The translations under genes and the position numbers were made by a program. From Phallusia fumigata (lineage: Eukaryota > Chordata > Ascidiacea > Phlebobranchia > Ascidiidae), in assembly GCA_008931825.1 (NCBI GenBank), contig QXVZ01004971.1, positions 1 through 29,690 of the forward strand: a stretch of DNA of 29,690 bases, in the 5' to 3' direction. Every line of letters begins with the position of its first letter. The stretch's first letter is position 1. This document shows, piece after piece, positions 8,367 through 18,300 of this stretch. The notes under the pieces are model-generated. The model saw only the letters and a program-made list of their open reading frames with translations, did no database searches and was not told the DNA's origin.

Positions 8367-9335
8367 ATGATGGATACCAACTTTTCCACACCGGGTTCAA
8401 TTTTTGACAATGACAACAACACTGAAGAATTTGCCTCCCGCCCATACGAGCAATTCATGCTACCTCCTCTCCTCGTCGCATCTCTCTACATCTGCACATG
8501 TTCCCTGGTTTATCAAAAACGAAACATCGGAAGGTCGGATACACTCAAACAAACCAACCGTCTTGTTTCGTTGGCAGCTGCGTCTACCTTCTTGGGTTCC
8601 GCTGCCGTCGCATTGCAAGTTTACCCTTTTTCAGTTGATTGGATCTGGCATATTGCGTCCACCATCCTGCGAAGCATCTGTGCCGTAGCAGGTAACATAA
8701 CTGTGTTCGTGGTGCTATGGCTGCGACAGGGAAGTCTCAACAACTCCATCACTCTTAAAAACAATTTCTTTAAACGCATCGGAGCAATCAGATATACAAC
8801 ATTGACTTTAGCGCTGGTCAGCCAAGCAATTTTCCTTATTGCATCCTTTATAAGAAATGGAATCGCGACAAGTCGAAGATGTGGATTTACGAGCCAGCGG
8901 TTGTTTGTTCTTTTCGGCATTTCGATAACAATGTTTACACTGAGTCAGATCAGCGTCCTTGGTCTTTCCATTGCCCCCTTGACATTACGAATTCGTGATC
9001 AACAAGTTCGTAAGTCGATTGTCCGAATCAGTGTGAGTACTGCAACTGTTTTCGTGTTCGACTTGATTATGCTGGCCACCATAATTTCAAACGCAGAAAA
9101 AATTGAGCAGTGGGCATCCTGTGATTTTGTGCCCCTTATTTACGTGTACGTTCAGCTTTTTAACGTATTTTGCTTGGTTTTTACTTTTCGAGACTATCGC
9201 ATGCGTTTGAATCCCATTCGCGCAGGAAACAAAATTACACCCGCAAGGAAGGAGGATCCCACTGAACCGGTTCGACTTCAAAATATTGCAACTTCTGTCG
9301 AACCAAAGGTCGAAATCTCGACTGACAATCTGTGA
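8367..9335 (+). CDS. Intact seven-transmembrane receptor, copy D (lineage-specific family)
   Basis: A single-exon gene of 322 residues beginning with two adjacent ATG codons (8367 and 8370); the second matches the start in copies B, C and E. It has the same seven-helix layout as copy C, with the N-terminal sequons, the TM3 cysteine (in LRSICAVAG), the ECL2 cysteine (in SRRCGF), the TM5-TM6 core LSQISVLGLSIAPLTLRIR and the terminal FRDYRMRLNPIR motif. Differences from copy C concentrate in ECL1/TM3 (VDWIWHIASTIL for VSWLWCAVSSTL), ECL2, TM6 and ECL3 (FDLIMLATIISNAEKIEQW). That pattern would suit ligand diversification, but no ligand can be named. No lesion is seen, so it is likely functional. 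Confidence 0.9.
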   Translation: MMDTNFSTPGSIFDNDNNTEEFASRPYEQFMLPPLLVASLYICTCSLVYQKRNIGRSDTLKQTNRLVSLAAASTFLGSAAVALQVYPFSVDWIWHIASTILRSICAVAGNITVFVVLWLRQGSLNNSITLKNNFFKRIGAIRYTTLTLALVSQAIFLIASFIRNGIATSRRCGFTSQRLFVLFGISITMFTLSQISVLGLSIAPLTLRIRDQQVRKSIVRISVSTATVFVFDLIMLATIISNAEKIEQWASCDFVPLIYVYVQLFNVFCLVFTFRDYRMRLNPIRAGNKITPARKEDPTEPVRLQNIATSVEPKVEISTDNL

Positions 9336-10429
9336 AGGGCCAATTTACTCGCATTGTTTTAAAAACCTATGGTGATGTCCATCAAGGGAATAAACCCTTG
9401 ACATACACAGGTTTGGATCATTCATAGAGCAAAACATTCGTGTTTATTTTAAGAGCGTCGTTTAGCCTGTTTTACACAGGTGTATTTATCACAGAGCCCA
9501 AAAGTTTGATGTGGTGCAACCGAACCACAGTCTGCAAAAAGGGGCCACATTAAATAATAAAAATACACAAACATATACAATATAACAAAACGAACACATG
9601 ACGGGTGTTTGGTGGTAATTCGGAATTCAAATAGTTGTGTTTTGAATCACATGTTTGCACGAGAAAACAAAAATAAAATCCTAGAGACTCTTAGTGTTAA
9701 ACGATGTTGATTGTTTTGTTTTAAAACTTTTATTAGTTGTTTGTTTTTTGTTTGACAACTTTTGTAAAAATGTAATTTTATTGGCATGAAAACAGAGACT
9801 CGAACATGAAATTTTAATTTTGTTATCGCATTTATATTGCGTTCTAATTTTAAACAGGTTGGGTAACATATTTTTAGCCCTGAAAAACTTATTTCATTGC
9901 TTTATTTTGTATTTTAGTCACTGAACAACTGGATGGATCAGCTGTATTTCGTGTTTTGTGCCATATTGCCGTGTTGTTGCCTGTGCGTCGGTTTGAACGA
10001 AAAAAAAATTGATGTAGTAATTGCTCTTGTTTCATTGTATGTCGGACATCTGGGGGGTGTAATACCTAATCAAAGCCTTTCAAAAGAGTTACCAGCAACA
10101 TTTAAATTGTTACCTTCAAGTTCTTATTTAAATCAAGGTAAAACAATATTATTGAGAATATAGGTATGCTCTGACTGACGTAAGAAGACGCCACAACACG
10201 GTCTGTTTTGTAATGGTTTCCACAGGTGTTGTGAAATAGCTTCGACATAGAAATAACTTAATACAAACAATAATATTACATGTTCCCCTAAAAATTAATG
10301 GCTACAAATAAAAAAGAGCAGTGACTCAATCTGTCTCCTTGATGGACCAACTTTTCTGTTCGACCTGCGGTGAAGTGCAGCACTGGTTGAAGAAGTACCA
10401 CTAGGTGACCATGCAGCATGCGGAAATAA
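9336..10429. other. Intergenic 3' flank of copy D
   Basis: No gene is supported. The first 600 bases parallel the flanks of copies C and A. A 76-codon open frame at 9933-10163 is not open in the equivalent flank of copy A. Bases 10370-10430 match 5635-5700. A candidate AATAAA lies at 9556-9561. Confidence 0.55.
9556..9561 (+). terminator. Candidate polyadenylation signal of 7TM copy D
   Basis: AATAAA 221 bp after the stop, in the same conserved context as the hexamer after copy C. Confidence 0.45.
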
Positions 10430-11065
10430 GTTTGGTACAAACTGCCAAAAAAAGTTAACCATCCCAAGATAACTTTGTAATTCCTTATTTGATGCTGGTC
10501 TTTGCATTTCTACAATTGCTGAAATATTGCTCGGACTCGGCTTTAATCAATTATTTCACAATAAATCTCCGATAAATGTTAAGCATTGAACAGTGAATAA
10601 ACACCTTTTCATGTTTAATTCAAGGTTAACCTGTAGCGTATATTTTTGAGGACTTTCGCTAGCCTTTTATCATGCTCTTTCTTACTTCTACCCCATACAA
10701 TGATATCATCATTAAACGTATCGTCTACGAGTTTATGCAACAAACGAGTTGACTTTTACTTCAGGGGGTGAAGATATGCCAAAAGACATGCGAAAAAACG
10801 GTACCTCCCAAAAAAAATGTTAAATGTACATAACTTTGAGCATTCTTTAGTCGGCTTCATTTGCCAAAATTCTGATAATGCGTCCAACTTTAAAAATATA
10901 TTGGGCTTTGGCAAACTGTGTCATTAACTCTGGTCGAAAGCGCAGATGTTCTCTGAAAATATCTATGTTGAGATCCTTAGTATATAGACACTTGTGTAGG
11001 TTCCCATTTGGTTTATTTGCAATTACAATAGAATTTAGCCAGTCTAGGTGACTTTTAAACTTGAT
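10430..11065 (-). mobile_element. Ty3/gypsy reverse transcriptase pseudogene fragment
   Basis: On the minus strand, read from 11065 down, the order of a Ty3/gypsy reverse transcriptase is visible. It has IVIANKPNGNLH and CLYTKDLN near 11000, a WQMKP...SKLCTFN...FGRYRF block near 10800-10870, an NDDIIVWGR active-site region near 10690-10720 with SKKEHDKRL, and finally LQSYLGMVNFFWQFVPNL near 10440-10490. Several stops and frameshifts interrupt it. Homology ends at about 10430, where non-gypsy sequence shared with 5640-5690 begins. No LTRs or integrase are seen. It is dead. Confidence 0.85.
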
Positions 11066-11342
11066 CCATTCAGAATTTACTTCTGATACCATGACTCTCG
11101 CAAGTAGCCTACACGCAGTATCACGGCACAATTGTTTTTTATACCTCGGCCGTGGAAACAACAAACAGCATAGAAACAGTAATACTGTATTAAGTTCGCG
11201 ACCCATCCCTGGTAAGAATGCAGTTGCCATACAGGTTGCTGGTCTTTAAACTTAGGGGTTTGCGTATCATTCGATGATTTAGCCTGCTCTGAATGATTTA
11301 ACCTGAAAGTGCCTCAGGGGATTAATATTACTGCGAGAAACA
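11066..11342. other. Intergenic, nothing recognised
   Basis: Between the gypsy fragment and the duplicated TUFM 3' flank. A long reverse frame continues here from the gypsy fragment but has no family features. Confidence 0.4.
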
Positions 11343-11450
11343 ATGCCACACTGCTCACTGCCTACAACGTCGCATGTGATGTATAAACCAGTTTACATAT
11401 GATTTGCCCTTTTCAAATCTGTACATGTTAATGGTGATGCAACACATCAG
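11343..11450 (+). repeat. Direct repeat, left copy, at the N joint 11451
   Basis: 108 bp repeated at 11452-11559 with no difference that I can see, separated only by an N. Best explained as an unmerged contig overlap. Confidence 0.88.
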
Positions 11451-11451
11451 N

Positions 11452-11559
11452 ATGCCACACTGCTCACTGCCTACAACGTCGCATGTGATGTATAAACCAG
11501 TTTACATATGATTTGCCCTTTTCAAATCTGTACATGTTAATGGTGATGCAACACATCAG
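11452..11559 (+). repeat. Direct repeat, right copy, at the N joint 11451
   Basis: Second copy of 11343-11450. It belongs to the duplicated TUFM 3' flank, which continues through 'catcagtgtatat', matching 1351 and following. Confidence 0.88.
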
Positions 11560-11739
11560 TGTATATTTGCAACACACTTCACAACACATAAAAAAAACAT
11601 TCATGGCCATGTGCTAGAGAAATAAGAGCGCCCAGAATGTCCAAACTACATGGTTTGTTAGAAAGTAGCTTATGTCCGACAATTTAACAAGAAATTCAGC
11701 CTATAATCGCGAGGAAATTGTGACCGAAGTTGAACTTAT

Positions 11740-11893
11740 AAATTGGGTCTCAAAAATATCAGAAAGCAGTGCGGCGATGTGTTTTCGTTCATTTGATGCC
11801 CATTTAGTAATTTATTCGTTTTCTGCGGATTGCTTCAAATATGGCAGATTTCCCCTTTTTTGCCAGTTTCTTCACCCCTGTGATAGGATGTAA
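11740..11893 (-). pseudogene. Fragment of the TUFM last exon (copy 2)
   Basis: The + strand text around 11745-11893 aligns with 15330-15485. Both share 'aaaaatatc' and 'cggcgatgt', and then GCG-ATTGCTTC-AATATG-CA and TTGCCAG. This corresponds to the TUFM C-terminal extension and stop region on the minus strand. It is more decayed than the fragment at 1845-2035 and has no useful frame. It lies just before the upstream flank of 7TM copy E, the same arrangement as the first fragment before copy B. Confidence 0.72.
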
Positions 11894-12377
11894 ACCCCGG
11901 AATGCAACCGGTCCATTAAGTGTTTGTTAGGTTAGAGAGCTAAAAGTTGTTTGTTAACTTTTATAATTATTTAAAAAAAGCGCGATTTTTTGCGGAGGTC
12001 ACTTTATGCATCGTTATGGGACGATGGATAAAAAATAAAAAAGTTTCGCTTAGGTTTGGTTTTATTGAGCTATACAATCCATAACAAACAACAGATGGCA
12101 AAAAGAGAAGCGATATAACCTCATGAAAAATCCATTCAACAAATTAAGCCATTGGCGGTTTAACACGTAAGCATAAATAATCAGTGGAAACTAAATATGT
12201 GTTCTTTCCGAACAGCAAATTCACGTGCAATCAAACAGACTATGTAGTTATCGATAACACTGGAACAGTTAAAGCGTCTTGTGGGCAAAAAATTGTGTGA
12301 TTGTGTACATAAGAGGATCTAAAAAATTGTCTGCATTTGTACTGAAAGTACATGTCAACAAAAAGGCAATCTTTGTG
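11894..12377 (+). repeat. Upstream flank of 7TM copy E
   Basis: From about 12030 the sequence matches the upstream flanks of copies B, C and D ('aacaacagatgg', 'cgatataacctcatgaaa', 'cagtggaaactaaa'). Relative to copy D about 350 bp is missing after 12200, including the acceptor-like site. The last 100 bases match the copy D leader closely ('attgtgtgattgtgtaca'). Confidence 0.65.
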
Positions 12378-13783
12378 ATGGATACCAACTTTTCCACACC
12401 TGGTTCAATCTTTGACAATGACAACAACACTGAAGAATTTACTTCCCGCCCGTACGAGCAATTCATGCTACCTCCTCTGCTCGTCGCATCTCTCCACATC
12501 TGCACATGTTCCCTGGTTTATCAAAATCGTAACATCGGAAGGACGGTTTGTATTCGAAACTGAAGTACAAACACGTTTGGAAATCATACACTTACACGAT
12601 CACGGTTTTCTGTGAAGAAAATGTATAGTTGTCAGCTGAGTCAAAAGCCGACACATACAAGTAATTTATAACGCTTACCAGAGTTTTAGGCCGTTGTAAA
12701 GCAGTCTTTAAAATACTGCACAACGTCGGGAAACGAATTCTAATACACAACACAGCACATGTTAAAAAAGATATCAGAGCACACATCTTAACCTTTAATC
12801 AAGCGTACCCTTACCATTTATTAAAACACAAATCAATTAGTTTTTTAATGATCTTATCACATAATCTGAAACAACAACCTGACCCACACTGCACGTGGCA
12901 CAAAAACTCAACACCAAAATTTACCAAAAGCATGGCAAGAGAAAGAAAACCTATAGCATTGTTATGTGAAAGGGAAAGCTGGCATTGTGGTGCAATCCGA
13001 CATCATCTGTTGTGACGTAGAAGTACAGTTGAGTGATTTCACTATGTTACAGACTTACAGAGTATCTAAAAAAATATCGGGGGGTAAAACTTTATTTAAA
13101 CTGGGCTATTATANCTGCGATACGCCGGTTTGATCGCAGTTAAAATAACTGTGTTTGTGGTGCTATGGCTGCGACAGGGAACTCTCAACAATAACATCAC
13201 TTTTGGAAAGAATTTCATTAAGCGCATCGCTGTAATCAGATATACGACTCTAACTTCGGCGCTGGTCAGCCAAGTAATGTTTCTCATTGCAACGTATTCA
13301 AGAGGTTTAAGCGCAACAAACCAAGGATGTAAATTTGTTGGCGAACAGTTGTATGTTCTTTTTGGCATTTCAGTAATATTGTTTACACTGAGTCAGATCA
13401 GCGTCCTTGGTCTTTCCATTGCCCCCTTGACATTACGAATTAGTGATCAACAAGTTCGTAAATCCATTGTCCGAATCAGTGTGAGTACCGCTACTGTTTT
13501 CCTTTCCGAAATGATTTTGCTTGCCATTGTAATGGCAAATACTGAAAAAATTGGGCAGTGGGCTTCGTTTACTTTTTTCCCCCTTATTCACATGTACAAT
13601 CAGATCGTTAGTGTGTTCTGCATAATATTCACTTTCCGCGACTATCGCATGCGTTTGAATCCCATTCGCGCAGGAACCAAAATCAAACCGACAACGATGG
13701 AGAATTCCACTGAGCCGGTTAGACTTCGAACTATTGAAACTTTCGTCCAAGAAAAGGTCAAAATTTCGACTGACAGTCTGTGA
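12378..13783 (+). pseudogene. 7TM receptor family copy E, split and probably broken
   Basis: The 5' part (ATG 12378 to about 12546) encodes the N-terminal tail and TM1, then leaves the family sequence and hits a stop at 12561-12563. Unrelated sequence follows to 13113, then an N at 13114. From about 13132 family sequence resumes at ITVFVVLWLRQG and runs cleanly through TM3-TM7 to the stop at 13781-13783 (LSQISVLGLSIAPLTLRI and FRDYRMRLNPIR). About 145 bp encoding TM2 and the start of TM3 is absent. The 3' part is open and little decayed, so the break could be recent, or could be an assembly error at the N rather than a real insertion. Confidence 0.8.
12547..13113. other. Unrecognised sequence inside copy E
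   Basis: 567 bp replacing the TM2-TM3 part of copy E and ending at the N at 13114. I see no inverted termini, target-site duplication, poly-A tail or coding frame. It may be an insertion or a misjoined contig end. Confidence 0.45.
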
Positions 13784-15366
13784 TGGGGAATTTAAGCGTA
13801 TTGTCTATTAGCCAATAGAACATGTACATACAGATTTGTTAAGAAACAAGAATGTGGACAAAGGACTGGATTAACTATAAATCAAACAGTGCAGGCTGTA
13901 TCTTTGTTTCTTTTTGTCTCCTTTTCAGTATATCTATATTTGCTGCAGGAAAACAAAAGTCGTTTTCAAATATTTTTGACCTAGTGTAAAAGGGTCTGTG
14001 AAAGGAAACTTACAACGTATTTTGACGTCATTGATCGAATATTGCACGCCTAGTGATTCTGCTTACGTGATGCTTTAAACCAGTGGTTTACAAAATGAGT
14101 CTCCAGTAAAAAATAATTTTCAAAAACGTGTCAAATCATCGGCAGACATCGAGGCGTCCTTATTTTTGGCCTATTTCATATTGGTTTAGCGACCCTGGCC
14201 CCTCTAAAATTAGGTTTAGCTTGCGAAATTTGTCACACACGTCGAAACAAATATTTTATCGCTGTTCCGTGATATTGGACCACCAAGATCAATTTTTTTG
14301 CTTAGTTGTAATTACGCACCTGCGAACTGTCTAAGCTAGCACTATTCCTACGGTTTGTTTGCTGCACTTGTGTATGTCATGCAATAGTACTCTCATCTGT
14401 TTTCACATTCCATTGGGGCACAAAATAACTCGCAATACTGAGTTGGGACATGGTACACAATATGTTGGGAACCATTAATTTAAAATGAAACGTGCACTCA
14501 ATCATTAAATCTAATCCATGCAGGACTGCATTGCCGCAAGACTGTTTTGTTGGTGTGACGTTGTGTGTATATATCGTACTGACAATGCGTTCCCCGTCAT
14601 ATCACATTTAGGTAGAATCAAGCTATGCTGATCCTTCTACATTGAGCTGTGTATTGTGTGTACAGAATAAACAAAACTAAACCAACTGGTGCTGTGTCTG
14701 TCTAATTGCTTGAGACAGAACACGGAAGGCGATGGCCTCAAACTTACGCAACTTAAACTTGTTACGGACAAAAAAATGAACTGTTCCCGTAGTACCAGTT
14801 TTCATCTTTAGTCAGGAGTGCATCGCCCCCTACTGGTATGATTTCTGGTCGTTGTTTGTTTGTTTCAAACCAAATATACGCCACAATACGTACAACGTAT
14901 TGCCTTACCTCTAGGTTGTCAAATTCACTAGAGATAGCTGATACAACCAGCTGATTACAATGTCCCAAGTCAGGTTTAAAGCCGTATTTTACGTATTTGG
15001 CGCTCTTGTTCAGGTTGGTGTAATAACGGCGATACAGCACATTGGTGTTTATTTTTAGCAACATACTGAAACGTACAGAAAAACTCAAACGTACATGGCC
15101 TTTGTAGTGCTAGAAAGTGAGAGTGCCCACAACGTCTAATATGTATGCTTTCGGTAACATAGCTTACACAAAACAACGAATGGTCTGTCAGAATGATGCC
15201 AAGCACCAAAGGCAATTTATAAGGAAATAAACCGGACAAATACCTGAACTTTGACTGTAAAAACCCTACCAATTCAAATCCAAGCGGAAATTCAGCATAA
15301 ACTGTGACTGGGTTGGAACATACGAAATAGATCTAAAAATATCGGTAAACCGTACGGCGATGTCCT
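13784..15366. other. Intergenic between copy E and TUFM
   Basis: No gene is seen. Bases about 15020-15366 are the TUFM 3' untranslated region and flank on the minus strand, which are also present in decayed form at 1350-1900 and 11540-11893. 15140-15175 is the hAT-free equivalent of the insertion site at 1455-1791. The remainder (13784-15020) has no recognisable element. Confidence 0.55.
15048..15053 (-). terminator. Candidate polyadenylation signal of TUFM
   Basis: TTTATT on the + strand is AATAAA on the gene strand, about 314 bases after the TUFM stop. No better-placed hexamer was noticed between it and the stop. Confidence 0.35.
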
Positions 15367-18300
15367 TCACCTCTTCTTTTTTGGTTGCTGTGATTTCAGC
15401 ATTTTCAGACGTTTGTTTTCAATGCGCATTGCTTCGAATATGTCAAAGTTCTCCTTCTTGCCAGCCTCAATGACTTCAGTAACGATGCCAGTTCCGAGCG
15501 TGTGACTGTTGCCAACGCGAAGCGTGAACCGGTCGCCGACGATCATCACCATGGGAACACGGATGATGAATTTCAATTTGCCTTGCTCACCGGGCATAAC
15601 AATGGCCTTGTAGGAGAAAAATTTGTCAACAGTCAAATGCAGTTTTATTAACACATATTTTACCGCCATTAATTTGTAATTTGCCCGCTATCAATAATTT
15701 ATCACCGAATGAGAGAGGTTCGCAGGTCAAACGGGTGTTAATCACTTTGCACGCTTTATGAGAAAGTAATTTTTTATCACCACCAATCAACTCAGATGTG
15801 ATAACATATTTTTGTCAGCAAAGACATTACTCACATTTCCTTCTTCAATAACAGTCCGACACTCACAATTCCAGGTTTTAAAAAACAGCATCGCGCTGTA
15901 ATCGTGAGGAATAGGTTTGTCTCTTCCCCCTTCATCCTTGGATAGTAAGTAAAACTGGAAAAAAAATGTGGTTAGTTACATGAGTAATAATTGGCTGTGA
16001 GGTTTAATTACTGGTAAAGGACTAGAGCACCATTAGTTAAAATTTATTTGTTCAAAGTATAGTGAATTCAAATAAAGTTTATTTTGTCAAAAAGTTCCTG
16101 GCAAAAGTAATTATAGCTCAAACATGTAACATAAGACACAAGTGCCCAAATCAATCCTTGTGTTTCTTGTTGACAAACCAGTAGTTTTAAACTGCCATTG
16201 TTTTGATTGTGCAAACTTATGTTTTTTAAGTTTAACTTAACTTCACATACCAAATAAAAAAATATTTAAAATGTAATTTAAAATTTTGGCCACTGAAGGG
16301 GTCAACCAGGTATTTGCGATCACCAAGCTAGTGACATGTCAATATGACTAAACTGCGCAACTGTTTTAACTTGGACAAGCCATTCATATTATTTTAAATT
16401 TTCTTCATTTGTGATTGTTATGACACTACATGCTTAGAAATTTTTGTGGAAGGGCAAGTATAAAACATTTTACTTTTTCAGACAAACAAAACAGGCGACA
16501 CACCACCATGAGTCCCATGGCCATATCTACCAGCTGTTGAAGTTTAGTTTCACACAATAAACATTTTATGCCAAACAGGTGTATTTGCAAGGCGAAAACA
16601 AACAAACAAAAAACATTCCCTAAGGAAAAACCCTTAATTATCGTTTTTATGTGACATCATCATCACACTTACAAACCATTTAATTTCATCTCAAGTCCTG
16701 GTAGAAAATTATTATTACATTCCTAGCAGATAATTACATGTGTTTTACTGAAAATGACTTTTTTAAAGTAAATACAAGTCTTTAAAACTCCACAACCTTT
16801 TTCCAAATCAGATACAAAAAGATCATGTGTTTTTAAACTATACCTGTGCAATAATACTTCTGGCAGGTCTGATCTGTCCAGCAGCAACAACAACCATGCC
16901 TCTTCTTAGTTCATCTCTTTTTAAACCCTTTACAAGCAGACCGGCTGAATCACCCGCTTCACACCGATCCAAGGTTTTGTGAAACATTTCCATGCCTGGA
17001 ATAAGTCTTGTTATACTTTTTTTTAAAAGATTTAAAACACTTACAGTACCTTATGTGCACACAAAAGCCCAGGAAACCAAAAGTTTTGCTATGATACTTA
17101 TAACTTTTATCTCCAAATTTGCAATTAAAGCAAAAAATGTGCATGTTTTGGATCATGAATACATGTAACTAATTCAGAAACCAAAGCTGCCTTTAACAGT
17201 TACTTAGGTTTTTTTCACCTTGCACTAGTGGAACAAATTCCTACCATTTGACTTACCAGTCACGGAACTTTTCAAGGTAGTCCCATATCCAATTACCTCC
17301 ACTGGATCTCCTTTCTTGAAAATTCCCTGGCTCATACAGCCGGTAACAACTGTTCCTGTACATAAAAATAAAAAAGTTAATCCTTTCAAAACAATGCATT
17401 CAATGCAAAACTGTAAAAAAGGCTATGAAGTAACTTTTCTTTTGGCTAACTGGCTGGTTTATTGGTTGGAAAATAACAAGTTTGGTTCTGCTCATATAGA
17501 GTTCACAGTTAAGTTGCCCTTGGTGTTTGAGGTTGAAAACTTGGTTAGATACGGTTGTACACAGTATAATCCCATATCAACACAATTATCTAATAATCGG
17601 TAACAATATTACTTCATCCGAAATAGTGTGTATGAGTGCATCTTTCATTTGCACTTTGTATTGAAAAAAGTGGAATTAACAGAAGCAACAGTGCTGTTTT
17701 ATTTTATATTCCGCATGTACTCAATCCCTGTGTTANTAGATACGGTTGTACACAATATAATCCCATATCAACACAATTATCCAATAATCGGTAACAATAT
17801 TACTTCATCCGAAATAGTGTGTATGAGTGCATGTTTCATTTGCACTTTGTATTGAAAAAAGTGGAATTAACAGAAGCAACAGCGCTGTTTTATTTTATAT
17901 TCCGCATGTACTCAATCCCTGTGTTAATTGTCATAAATAAAAATTTTAACAAAAAGGCACAGCAAGCTACTGGAGTCAGCTGATTTTAACATCCCCCCGC
18001 ATGCAATCACAAGTCTGAGATTGTCTTGCAGTTAAAAGGCAAATCAACCTCATTTACAGGAGATCTAATATAAGGAAGTAAAGGTATTTCTGGATTTCAA
18101 AGAAACTTAAAAATAAAAAATAATTTATTGTTGATCGCAATTATACATGTCATCTCGCATTATTTACCGGATGGAAGTTTTTTGAGGGCCAATATATGCG
18201 ACAAAGCTGGTATTGAAACCAACAAATGCAGTACCAGTTGAAATGTTGACAAAAAAAAGATTAAAAAAACTTACCTTTGCCAGGTATTTTATGAGTTGTT

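Noticed and set aside
9933..10163. 76-codon + strand open frame with a cysteine-rich start after copy D
   Set aside because: The homologous flank of copy A is frameshifted in this place, and no family features are visible; it is probably chance.
14084..14340. CAGTGGTTTACAAAATG resembling a hAT end
   Set aside because: No matching inverted end or 8-bp duplication was found downstream.
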